A stretch of DNA of 64,000 nt from Albugo candida (taxonomy: Eukaryota > Oomycota > Peronosporomycetes > Albuginales). The position numbers and the translations under genes were made by a program. The stretch lies in assembly GCA_040437565.1 (NCBI GenBank), contig JBDOQK010000010.1, forward strand, positions 575,316 through 639,315, written 5' to 3'. Below are positions 24,822 to 34,299 of the stretch, in pieces (the first letter of the stretch is position 1; each line of letters opens with the position of its first letter). The notes under the pieces are model-generated. The model saw only the letters and a list, made by a program, of their open reading frames with translations, did not search any database and was not told the DNA's origin.

Positions 24822-25604
24822 CTATGTATGGCAGGCCGCTACAATGTTTTCTGGAGTCATGTGTCGGTACTTTTCATCAAGGTGGAGAATTGCTCGATGC
24901 TGCAAAATGTTTATCTTGAAGATTGAACCCGGTGTCTTCTTGCATACTGCGTGTGACCCACATGTATCCGTTCGTCCCAATGATAACATCGATGTTCAGA
25001 TCCTCCCCAAGTGTGATCATATGCTGCTTCATCCGTTTCACCAATGCGGGGGAAACGCAAACAAGTTGCCCATTCTCTAGTTTTCCATAACGCAAGCTAC
25101 GAGTGTGCAGAGTTAGCGTACCATCGTACCGAACTTCCTGAATCTCAGCACTGATGAGATCATTTTCTAGGAAAAAGTTTCGCATCTGCAGTTGATCTTC
25201 ATATGTTCTTCTCCGCTGTGTCCCGCCCGGAAGATATACAGCACCTGGAAGTAGCAATGCGTGATGTTGGCCATTCACATCGATTTCCAGCGTTTATTCC
25301 CCACTTCTACGACTCGACCGACCACAATGTCCCCGACTTCTCCAGAGTATCGTGATGCGATTGGCCGAACGGATATGAGTTGATTCACTCTGTCTACGAC
25401 ACCAGCAACACTGGCAATTAGTTCTTGATTACCAAAGTACGCTCCGTGCCCTCGTAAAAAAGCTCCACTTGCGCTATCGATCACTTGGCCAGGTAGCACA
25501 ATTCCGATATGCTCGTCGGTAGGCTCTATTTCACACGCTTCATTAACCACGTATTCATGTTGCGCGCTGGCACTTGCTTGTCGCAATCGGGTGGTGATGT
25601 CCAT
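24822..25604 (-). pseudogene. RRP4: Exosome RRP4-like gene with two apparent frame disruptions
   Basis: The frame from 25604 encodes an RRP4 (EXOSC2) N-terminal and S1 domain: GIVLPGQVI, FLRGHGAYF, and GEVGDIVVGRVVEV-NKRWK. After a one-base frame change near 25275 it resumes with LLLPGAVYLPGG, NDLISAEIQEV, LHTRSLRYGK and VSPALVKR, then the KH-like IIGTNGYMWV. A second change near 24930 leads to RAILHLDEKYRHMTPENIV, the C-terminal helix, ending at 24822. RRP4 is an RNA-binding cap subunit of the nuclear and cytoplasmic RNA exosome. Since it is normally essential, the breaks mean either base errors in this assembly or a decaying duplicate. Fragments of the same gene at 27780-28135 and 33960-34250 favour local duplication. 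Confidence 0.8.
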
Positions 25605-25704
25605 TTATTAGGCGTGATTGACCTAGCGTGGTCGACATTATTATAATCGCTTTGCAGATACAGTCAAAATGGTGAAGAATAAAAGCGATAATCAAGGAGT
25701 ATAT

Positions 25705-26973
25705 TCAAGATGTTTGTAGATTCGATACATTCTTGCTTGAAAAAGGTGCGTCATGGGCTACTCGCGGAATATTGACTGTGTGAATTACTTTGTAAGCTTC
25801 ATTTGGGCCAGCATCTACAACAACAAATTGAGCTGTAATCTCTTTTTTTGTAAACGACAATGCAAGAAATCCATAAGAAAGTTTTTCTTCTTCCTGTTGC
25901 CAAAGGAAGGCATTTTCGGAATTTTTCGTGCCACGACTCAAGGCCCTAGCTTTTATTCCACCTCCATTTCCGGATGTGAGATAAGTAGTATACTCGTACT
26001 TATGGTAAGCCATCGTGTGATCGTGGCCATTGAGCGATAAGGTGATACCGCATTCTTTGAAAAGGTTGAGCCAACGCTTTTGTTTTTCCACGTCCATGTG
26101 CATTAGCACGTTATAATGTGAGACCAGCACTTTGTAGTCCGCTTTAGAAACGCAAGCTTTCGCTTCTACCATTTCGAATGATTTGTCTTCCCAGTTGTTC
26201 AGATGATCAACGCACGCCTTCACAACATCAGGTTTAGCTGTGCACGTTTTCTCTCCCGTCTTTGGACTTTGACAACTTCTCCAATTATTCGGCACCGGTT
26301 CGCACTGGCAGCAAATACTCCTCCTGCTCTTAATTGAGTTCATGTCCACATAGTACAGGTCAACAACAAGGTCATCATTGGTGAATGTCTCTGTATAAAA
26401 ATTTTTTTTCGCATGCCAGAGTTTATTTTCTTTAGCGTAGCCTGTTTGTGCTTCTGCCATATCGTTGAGCGCTTCGATTACCTTCTCTTTAGTGTCGCAT
26501 GTTATCCTTTCCAATGTGAATTTATCGTCATCTACATCCACATCTGCACCTACATCTACAATTACCTTTTGAATGCACAAAGGCGCCCCCTGACCAAAAT
26601 CGTGGTTTCCATAAACACCACTCCACTCGATCACTTCTTTATGCAGCTCCTTGTAGACTTCTACATAGCTCACTTCCAACCGTTCGGTACGGTTAAATGT
26701 TCTCACTCCGTAAGGGTAAAAACTGTCTCCCAAATCCAAAACATGACATGCGCCATGTTTTTCGGTCCACGAATTCATGATAGCCGCCACAGACTTTTGA
26801 TTCTGTATCATATATGTACCATCATCCGGGGCGCCCCAATCGCCCAGTGCCATCACATTGATCTCACCTTGCCGGTTTCGACTCGATTTATCATAATAAG
26901 AATGGGTGAAGCTTAAAACGATAAGGGTCTCATATATAGCGACCACAGATAGAATTGCCATGTACCTGACCAT
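25705..26973 (-). CDS. Secreted purple acid phosphatase-like metallophosphatase (PAP1)
   Basis: A 422-residue protein with an N-terminal hydrophobic segment (about residues 4-24), so probably secreted. All five metallophosphoesterase blocks of the purple/tartrate-resistant acid phosphatase type are present: GDWG (44-47), GDSFY (82-86), GNHD (122-125), VSHYN (about 284-288) and GHDH (316-319). They predict a two-metal centre that hydrolyses phosphomonoesters. An insert with an ICCQC cluster (about 220-224) and further cysteines separates blocks III and IV and makes it longer than a classic TRAP of about 330 residues. It is the nearest paralogue of the gene at 31814 and shares its upstream block. 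The start is chosen because MVRY/MVKC begins all three minus-strand copies. Confidence 0.9.
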   Translation of the reverse strand: MVRYMAILSVVAIYETLIVLSFTHSYYDKSSRNRQGEINVMALGDWGAPDDGTYMIQNQKSVAAIMNSWTEKHGACHVLDLGDSFYPYGVRTFNRTERLEVSYVEVYKELHKEVIEWSGVYGNHDFGQGAPLCIQKVIVDVGADVDVDDDKFTLERITCDTKEKVIEALNDMAEAQTGYAKENKLWHAKKNFYTETFTNDDLVVDLYYVDMNSIKSRRSICCQCEPVPNNWRSCQSPKTGEKTCTAKPDVVKACVDHLNNWEDKSFEMVEAKACVSKADYKVLVSHYNVLMHMDVEKQKRWLNLFKECGITLSLNGHDHTMAYHKYEYTTYLTSGNGGGIKARALSRGTKNSENAFLWQQEEEKLSYGFLALSFTKKEITAQFVVVDAGPNEAYKVIHTVNIPRVAHDAPFSSKNVSNLQTS

Positions 26974-26984
26974 ATTTGCAATGG

Positions 26985-27680
26985 TTGAGAAAAACTGAAA
27001 TATATGAGATGAGATCTCGAATGATCAGAAGGCGCAAATCTTGCCATCCTACGCCCCACGAAAGCCCATCAGTTCAATTTTTAAGATGATTAAGTTTTTT
27101 TAAAATCGGAATAGCGTTCCGAGATTTGATTGGGTATTACATGCTGCTTTTTCTACAATAGAAATGTACCGTTTGACTCGAACATTCGTGTCTCATCATC
27201 TGAGAATCAAAATGAAGGCTTGGAGTAGCTGATTACTAGATGCCTGAGAGCCATTGAAGACCGGCATGAGATAAGAACTCTATAAACGCTCTATTCATCG
27301 CCCTATTACGTTACCGGGGATGTATGTCATCAATTGCTTCTAGAATGACTTCGACATCTGACCGAAGTGTGGTATCGTAAATTTTTCAGCTGCTTGTCGC
27401 ACCAAGTGCGTAGAATTCCATATTTTTTGACAGTGATATCGAGTGCTGAGACAAAGTAAGAGCTGGCAACGCAAGAACAATTGAATGATTAAAGAAAACG
27501 GTATGTAGTTGTGTGCTCGCAAGACAAAACGTATTCAGTTTTTGGTTTTGAGACGATTTACCGTGTCGGCTCAATCTATATTTCAATGCTGCGCCTGAGC
27601 TGTCATGCCACATAAAGCGGGCTAACATATAGAAAAAGAGCATAATTGTTTTACGTTGAAGTGGTATTTCTAGAAGCAAA
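26985..27680 (-). promoter_or_regulatory. Upstream region of PAP1, conserved with the PAP2 copy
   Basis: From the start codon outward this region matches 33157-33800 (PAP2), and its first 280 bp also match 4555-4870. Landmarks are TTTCAGTTTTTCTCAACC near the start, gcgttccgagatttgattgggt (27113-27134), and the distal cttgtcgcaccaag (27390). Conservation outside coding sequence reflects recent duplication, possible shared regulation, or both. Confidence 0.5.
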
Positions 27681-27779
27681 GCACAAATATAGCGTAAACA
27701 CTTTCATGGAATTCTCGCACGATCCAGCCTTTTTTATTTGAAAGTTTTTCCGGAAGGTTAACTTGATCTTTCATGTTCT

Positions 27780-28135
27780 CCTCTACCTGAAGAATAAACA
27801 GAACGTGTATGTCGCATTGCGTCATGAAGTAGATGAAGAACAAAATAGCTCAAGTACGGTAGGTGTAAAAAACCTTATCTGCATATCTTTTTGCTTGACC
27901 TTTGCGCTGATAACAAGCTACAATCACGGAAGCCGTCTGTGATTTATAGCATCGAGGCTGAGAGAAGATCGATCCTCTATCTCTACGCCTCGACCAGCCA
28001 TAATGTCACCTATTTCTTCGGATTCTGTAACGCGATCGATTTGAGACGTATGTGTAAAATTACACTTTCAACGCCACCTTCAATGCTATTAAACACTCGA
28101 CCGGGTGATACCTTCAGCCTTATGTCGGCAGAATG
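27780..28135 (-). pseudogene. RRP4-like gene fragment
   Basis: Positions 27965-28045 align by eye with the RRP4-like gene at 25305-25380 (ctacg-ctcgacc-ncca-aatgtc, ttctncgga, cgcgat). Positions 28075-28130 align with 25460-25520 (the GQVIDSASG coding part: cgaccgggtgatacc against tggccaggtagcac). Only scraps of the N-terminal half remain, and no open frame. It lies directly 3' of a phosphatase pseudogene, the same order as the intact pair at 24822-26973. Confidence 0.55.
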
Positions 28136-28139
28136 TAAT

Positions 28140-28960
28140 AATGAATAAAAGCGGAAAACATGTGTCTGCTTGAAGTAGGTTGAAACTTGGAAACTCACAA
28201 TTGAAACGGTTTCGGTATATGGGTTTCATATATTGCAAAGTGAAGTTGTAACCTACTTGGTATCCTGTGACAGGATTATCTGATTCAGTCTTTTTACCGA
28301 TCAGTGTGTCATCTCTCAAAGAAACAAATTGAATTGTAACTTTCTGTTTCGGTAAACGACAAATCCGCCAATCCATACGAAAATGTTTCCTGTTTCAAAA
28401 CGATGGTGTAGAATCCAGCACGCCCTCGCTCGGTTTACCCCTTCACTTTCTTGATGCGACGTAAGCTATACCACCGCACTCTTGATATGCAATCCCGTTA
28501 TTGTGGCCACTTACTGTTAGGGTGATTCTACATTCACTAAGTACCTTCAGATAAAACGATCTCGTGTCACGCCTTTTAAGGGTAGCAGCACGTCATATGA
28601 GATATCAGCGGTTTGTGATCAGCTTTCAACGAGCAAGCTTTATCATTCACCAGCCGCAATATATTATCTACCCAATCGTTCAGAACGTCAGTACACGCCT
28701 TCAAAATTTGGATTCTACCACAAGGGGTCTTTGACGGTGAGAACCTTTCCTTTCAGTCATATATCGATACTACCCTAGCCATAGGAATGACAGCATATGT
28801 TTGAAAGACCATTCATCTTAGCCGAATTCGTATCCACAAAAAAGCGCATCAAGAACAAGTACACCCTTTTGAGCCGTTCCATAATCGATGGTACTTTCGG
28901 ATGCCGCAGGCTGTTGTATTCGGCATAGGGGTGTTGTACTGATATTTGCCAGCTAAAAGC
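28140..28960 (-). pseudogene. Purple acid phosphatase-like pseudogene (copy 2)
   Basis: Minus-strand remnants match the 37783 gene type. The C-terminal strand text (TESDNPVTGYQVGYNFTL at 28240-28290; compare ENKITGFEVAYSFSI) is followed upstream by a region equivalent to the GHxH block (about 28470-28540), a SHYN-equivalent near 28590, and a stretch equivalent to VDVFFVDMNSA near 28820-28850. Frames are interrupted repeatedly and motifs I-III are missing, so it is dead. It sits between an RRP4 fragment and the broken coiled-coil duplicate. Confidence 0.7.
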
Positions 28961-28980
28961 CTATTAACCTCTTCGGCAGT

Positions 28981-30252
28981 TTGCACGAAATTCTCGTTGG
29001 GTTAATGATACTTGAGATGCTGTCTAGCTTGCCATACAATCACCGCCAGCCACCCAGTTTTCTTATTATGCATTTCTGCTCATCCATCCATAAACTCACT
29101 ATCTTCCGAGCCAAAACATTCTCTAGTATCTCTCCATTTCGGTATAAGATGTCATGCTTCAATGTATCCTGTACCGACTCAACAGCAGCAATTTTGTCCC
29201 GTTCCCATCGTTTCTTCTCTGCAAGTAAGTTTTGCTCCAAATAGCCCATATGCTTGACTTGTTGCTCCATGATATGTCGTGTTTGAGCTTCCTGCTCAGC
29301 AATTGTAGCAAGCATTTCCTGCTTCTCAATTCCAACTTTGTTCAAAGCAAGAATTTGTGCCTATTTTTCGGCAAGAACGGAAGTAAGATTGTCATGACTT
29401 GACAGGATTTCTCCATAAAGCTGCTTACACTCTTCTTCCCTGCAAACAGACAAGCTATGAAAGAAAAGTGCGATCAGATCGACAGCTTGGCTGCTTGAGG
29501 GTTTGCCATTATGAAATGTATCAGCTCTTCAATGTTTTCAATGTTGATGGTTCTCAATCACACCGTCGAGGATTTCTCTGTTGCTAGTCTTCCTAATTTG
29601 GAGGAAAAGCGCTCATCTGCTATCATCCCCCAGCCTGCAATATTTCCAATAGCGAGCGATTCATTCTTGTGATTTTTCGTATTTTTCCATAACATCTTCT
29701 AAGCGTTTGGCACGATATGCCAAAACTCGTTCTCGAGCTTGAATCTGTGATTGCATAAGTTCTTTCGCCTCGCGCAGCTCCTTATTCATATCAGCATTTG
29801 CTCGTTTAAGAACCTCAAGCTCATCTTTTGCAGTCATAAGCTCGTCTTCGAGTCTCTGGTCGTTGAAAATGTGTTGGGAGATCGTTTTGAACTTTTCCAT
29901 TGCATCTGCGGCCGACCCNNNNNNNNNNNNNNNNNNNNNNNNNNNNNNNNNNNNNNNNNNNNNNNNNNNNNNNNNNNNNNNNNNNNNNNNNNNNNNNNNN
30001 NNNNNNNNNNNNNNNNNNTGCCAAAACTCGTTCTCGAGCTTGAATCTGTGATTGCATAAGTTCTTTCGCCTCGCGCAGCTCCTTATTCATATCAGCATTT
30101 GCTCGTTTAAGAACCTCAAGCTCATCTTTTGCAGTCATAAGCTCGTCTTCGAGTCTCTGGTCGTTGAAAATGTGTTGGGAGATCGTTTTGAACTTTTCCA
30201 TTGCATCTGCGGCCGACCCGAAAAAGTCAGACGCTTTTTTGGACACAATCAT
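28981..30252 (-). pseudogene. Broken duplicate of the coiled-coil gene at 22871
   Basis: The start MIVSKKASDFFGSAADAM (ATG at 30250-30252) leads into KFKTISQHIF, DELEVLKRANADMNK and RVLAYRAKRLEDVMEKYEK. This is the N-terminal part that the copy at 22871 lacks because of its gap. Beyond about 29660 the frame breaks. The text continues interruptedly as LSVCREEECKQLYGEILS and LLAEKKRWERDKIAAVES, then ends near 28981 with an unrelated tail. The open N-terminal part may still be intact sequence from a collapsed repeat. A 100-N gap with identical 201-bp flanks (29718-29918 and 30019-30219) lies inside it. Confidence 0.7.
29718..30219. repeat. Gap (29919-30018) with identical 201-bp flanks
   Basis: Positions 29718-29918 and 30019-30219 are identical on both sides of exactly 100 N. 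This is an unmerged contig overlap within the coiled-coil duplicate, so the apparent partial repeat of the protein is an artefact. Confidence 0.9.
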
Positions 30253-30598
30253 TCGGACAGTCTGTAGAGTCAGATAATCGCCCGAGCTACGACAATGGAC
30301 AAAGCTAACCAGAAACCAACTCATTCGCTGGTTATTTCAACTCTCGACAAGCGTTTTTACGATGGGTTCGGTGTAAGCGACGAGATGATAGTAATGCATC
30401 GCGAATGATGGAAAGGAAGATGATCATATAGAAAATCTTTCAAAAACCAGTTCTTCACCTAATCTTCTTTGATAGCCTTGCCACTTATTAACATTTTATG
30501 TGACAAGGTCTTCCTAGCTGCAAAAGCTCGCTAATTTTAGATACCGATTCTATTATATATAGAAAGCAGCATCAATCCGATAAACCGCGGACCGCTAG

Positions 30599-31674
30599 CT
30601 ACAACTCATCTTTAGACGCTTTCTTGCTTTTCTTTTTCTTTCGTCTACTTCTTCCCTTGCGGTGACGTTTTTTGGGCTTTTCTTCAGCTTTCTTGAAAAC
30701 TCGTTTTTGTTCCTTCTCCGCTTTGATAATTCCGTCCATAATATCGCTCACATCTTCGTTGTCGTCCTCTAGAAGGACAACATTCTCCGTTTCAATCTCA
30801 TCAAAACTGCATTCGTCCCGCAGTTCAGAAACAACGCCGATTGCGGACGTTCCAATTCGGCCTGTAATCACTCCTTTCAGTAAGTCTTGAAGGTTTTCAG
30901 CCTCAAACACGCCAATCATTGTCGCAAATCGTTGTTTCGACAGAGAATATACCGCAATCGTTGGCATTTGGTACAATCCAACTTCAAAAGCTTCAGCAAA
31001 GTCTTTCTGACATTTACCGTTCGACCACATAAACACAAACGGCTCCTTTTGCTGCTTGCTGGAGATGGCTACTTTTGTAAACGTGTCCATGTACTTGCTC
31101 AGCGTCGACTCCGGGTTTGACAGTGTGTCAATGTGGTTGCCAAAGAAACCGATAACGCAGATCTTGGAGCCGTCACAAAGCTTTTTCTGGTTTTCTTTGG
31201 TCAGATAAGGAATTATATCAGAGGATGAGACACCACTGAGGTCTTCAACATCTGTATCTCCAGCTTTGAGCGATTGACTCGTGTATCCAGGATATTTGTG
31301 AAGCACTGATAGCAGAAATCGGATAATGTTAAAGTAATTGTAAGTCCCTGCTTGCCTTTTATCATAACCGATCAAAAATGTTTTCTTCTCTGACTCGGGC
31401 TGATCAGGGACGCTCGATTTGTCAGTAACAAAGCACACAAGAGATGTCTTTTGCTTTGGTGGAATACCGTACCGTGCCTTGCTTTCCTTCTCGATTTTGA
31501 CAGCTGCTGCAAACGCAACATTGTGACCAGGAAGCGCTACTGATACAGCACGTATAATGGCGGAAACTTTTTCATTTTCAGTAAAGAACAAGACTGGCAA
31601 AGCATTGTCTGTTTCAGCTTGCTGAGCAAAGCGACTGATCTCCAATGCTGAATGTAACACCTCCACCACGTGAG
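30599..31674 (-). CDS. ER-resident thioredoxin-fold (PDI-family, P5-like) protein ending in KDEL, 5' end in gap
   Basis: About 355 codons are visible, running into the gap at 31675. Two thioredoxin-fold-like segments can be seen. The first is LPVLFFTENEKVSAIIRA...ARYGIPP (about residues 24-72 of the visible part). The second is EPFVFMWSNGKCQKDFAEAF...VGLYQMPTIAVY...FEAENLQDLLKGVITGRIG, which resembles the C-terminal domain of PDIA6/P5. An acidic stretch (EDDNEDVSDIMDG) is followed by a very Lys/Arg-rich tail and then KDEL, the ER retrieval signal. No CxxC redox site is visible in this portion; it could lie in the missing 5' part. The signal peptide probably corresponds to 24274-24492. The basic tail before KDEL is unusual for PDI proteins. 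Confidence 0.75.
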
Positions 31675-31774
31675 NNNNNNNNNNNNNNNNNNNNNNNNNN
31701 NNNNNNNNNNNNNNNNNNNNNNNNNNNNNNNNNNNNNNNNNNNNNNNNNNNNNNNNNNNNNNNNNNNNNNNNNN
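31675..31774. other. Assembly gap (100 N)
   Basis: Cuts off the 5' end of the KDEL protein and the region 3' of PAP2 where, by comparison with 24822-25604, an RRP4-like gene would be expected. The flanks are not repeated. Confidence 0.9.
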
Positions 31775-31813
31775 AAAATGAAAAAGAATAAAAGCGATGA
31801 TTAATGAGTATAT

Positions 31814-33145
31814 TCAAGATGATTGGAGATTCGATACACTCTTGCTTGAAGAAGATGCTTCGTCAATTATTCGCGGAATTTTGACTGTCTCAATTACTTT
31901 ATAACCATCCTGTGAGCCAGCATCTACAACAACAAATTCAGCTGTAATCTCTGTTTTGGTAAAAGACAATCCAATAAATCCAAAAGATGTTGAGTCTATC
32001 AATTTGAAGTTTTTTGTCGCGGCCTTTTCCATCTTTTTTCTACCTTTATCCTTTTCAAGCTTAGTTCCACCTCCATTTCCACTTGTGAGATAAGTAGTAG
32101 AGCCGAGTTGATCCATAGCCATCAGGTGAGTGTGGCCATTTAAGTATAAGGAGATTTTGCATTTTTCAAAAAGTTCGATCCAACGCTCTCGTTTGTTGGC
32201 ATCCATGTCCGTTATCACGTTATAATGTGAGACCACCACTTTGTGGTCCGCTTTAGAATTGCAAGCTTCCTTTACCATTTCATATGATGCTTGTTCCCAC
32301 TCATCCAAATGTTTAATGCATGCCTCCACAACATCAGATTTAGTCTTACATTTTTGCATAGATTCTAATGCTTCTTTGTCATAAGTTTGACACCCGTTAT
32401 CCTTCACTAGCCCCGATTTGCACTGGCAGCAGATACTAGCCGCCCTCGTGGTCTTGACCGAGTTCATGTCCACGAAGAACACGTCAACAACAAGATCATC
32501 CTTGATTAATCTCTTCTTATGATACTTTTCTTTCGGATGCCATTGTGGATGCTTGTAGGTTTTTTGTCCTTCTACCCTTCGGTCGAGCGCCTCAATCACC
32601 TCATCTGCAGTTTCGCACGGTCTGCTAGTTTCTTCCGTTATGTCATCAAAGCACAAGTAGCGTGTGGCACCAACATCATGATTTCCAAAACACCCATACC
32701 ACATTATGTTCTGCTCATGCAATCCCTTGTAAGGTATGTCATAGCTGAATTTCATTCGAGTCCCCGCGCGCAGTGGTGTCACTCCGCTGGGGTACATACT
32801 GTCTCCCACATCAAAAACATATTTTACGTCATATCTTTTGGACCACTTAGTCATGATAGTCGCCACAGACTTTTGATTTTTTACCATTTCATCGTTTTTA
32901 TCGTCGGTCATTTCGGCGCCCCAATCGCCCAGTGCGATCACATTGATCCGATTCGACTGGCTCTCCCTCGATTTACCATAAGTCGAATGGGTGAAGCTTG
33001 AGGGGGTAACGCTCGATTCAGCATATATCGAGTGGGTCTGAGTGGAATTAGTAAAGGTCGGATGGGTTGGTGAGATCGGCGGGGTGTGGGCCGCTTGGAT
33101 GTCAGATAAAGCCACCGCAGATAGAATTGACGTGTACCTGACCAT
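31814..33145 (-). CDS. Secreted purple acid phosphatase-like metallophosphatase (PAP2)
   Basis: 443 residues. The signal-peptide-like start (MVRYTSILSAVALSDIQA) is followed by a Thr/Ser/Pro/His-rich linker of about 45 residues with repeated THS(I/T)Y text that PAP1 has only once. The catalytic domain carries the full block set: GDWG (73-76), GDSMY (114-118), GNHD (154-157), VSHYN and GHTH. The family ICCQC cysteine cluster is present between blocks III and IV. It predicts an extracellular di-metal phosphomonoesterase. It is a close paralogue of PAP1, with a shared C-terminal end and shared 5' and 3' flanks. The 3' flank matches that of PAP1 (gaataaaagcgat, gtatattcaagatg) until the gap at 31774. 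Confidence 0.9.
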   Translation of the reverse strand: MVRYTSILSAVALSDIQAAHTPPISPTHPTFTNSTQTHSIYAESSVTPSSFTHSTYGKSRESQSNRINVIALGDWGAEMTDDKNDEMVKNQKSVATIMTKWSKRYDVKYVFDVGDSMYPSGVTPLRAGTRMKFSYDIPYKGLHEQNIMWYGCFGNHDVGATRYLCFDDITEETSRPCETADEVIEALDRRVEGQKTYKHPQWHPKEKYHKKRLIKDDLVVDVFFVDMNSVKTTRAASICCQCKSGLVKDNGCQTYDKEALESMQKCKTKSDVVEACIKHLDEWEQASYEMVKEACNSKADHKVVVSHYNVITDMDANKRERWIELFEKCKISLYLNGHTHLMAMDQLGSTTYLTSGNGGGTKLEKDKGRKKMEKAATKNFKLIDSTSFGFIGLSFTKTEITAEFVVVDAGSQDGYKVIETVKIPRIIDEASSSSKSVSNLQSS

Positions 33146-33156
33146 ACTTGCGCTTG

Positions 33157-33800
33157 TTGCGAGAAATTGAAATGTGAGCTGAGATCACGAATGATCAGAA
33201 TGCGCAAATCTTGCCATCCTACGCCTCATGCAAGCCCATCAGACACAAATTTCGGATGATTATAATTCTTCAAAATCGGAATAGCGTTCCGAGATTTGAT
33301 TGGGTGTTATATAATTCGAATACTGCTTTTTCTACAATAGAAATGTATTGTTTGACTCGAGCAATCATGTCGCGTCATTTTAGACTGAAGGATCTAAGTT
33401 TCTGAATACTAGATACCTGAGAGGCATTTGTAGGACACCACAATATGAGATGTCTGAAAACGATCTCTTTTTCGCCCTATTACGCTGCTAGTGATGTATG
33501 TGATCAATTGCTTCTGCCTGCTGAGGATTCGGGACATATTTGAGTGACTGCGACATCTGACCGAAGTGTGGGATCGTAAATTTTTCAGCTTCTTGTCGCA
33601 CCAAGTACGTAAGATTGGCTGTGGTATCGAGTGCTGTGACAAAGGAAGAGCTTGCAGCGCAGGAAAATTGAATTGGTAAGAAAAAATTACATGTAGTCGT
33701 GTGCTGCGCAAGACACAGCGTATATAGTTCTTGTCGCTTAATATTGTGCCATTCGATACTAGGCAACGAATGGGACGATCTACCATATTGGCCAATCTAT
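33157..33800 (-). promoter_or_regulatory. Upstream region of PAP2, conserved with the PAP1 copy
   Basis: Matches 26985-27680 in order; the first 280 bp also match 4555-4870. The AGCTCACATTTCAATTTCTC segment (33161-33180 read on minus) is an oomycete initiator-like element about 20-35 bp before the ATG. This is a by-eye call. Confidence 0.5.
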
Positions 33801-33959
33801 CTCAATGCTCCACCTAAGCTGTCATGTCACAAAAAGTGAGCTAAAATGTAGAAAGGCAGCATACAATTGTTCTTGTCCGTCTCGTCTAGTCAACAGATAG
33901 CTAAGTTTAAAGAAAACTTCTAGAAGCAAAGCGCAGATATACCGTAAGCACTTACATGG

Positions 33960-34250
33960 AATTTTCGCACGATTCAGTCTTTTTATTGGATACTTTCTTC
34001 GGAAGGTTCACTTGATCCTTTTATGTTCTCCTTTACCTGAAGAATAAACAGGACGTGTATGTCGCAATTGCGCCATGTTGGCGATTCATATCGATTCCTT
34101 ATCATTTCTTCTCTATCTCCACGCCTCGACCACCAACAAGGTCACCTACTTCTTCGGCTTCCGTAACGCGATCGATGTAAGAGATATCCTTTTATTTAGA
34201 CACTTCAACGGGTGATAACTTTAGCCGCACGTTGGCAGACTTAACATCGG
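33960..34250 (-). pseudogene. RRP4-like gene fragment (second)
   Basis: 34070-34100 (atgttggcgattcatatcga) matches 25262-25285 of the RRP4-like gene. 34115-34180 (cacgcctcgaccaccaacaa, gtcacctacttcttcgg) matches 25310-25360. No open frame remains. The flank 33955-34070 also parallels 27705-27825, showing that this fragment and the one at 27780 were copied together. Confidence 0.55.
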
Positions 34251-34299
34251 CTCTAGCACATGAGACACAATTTTGCAATACTAAGAAGCCATACTCGAT

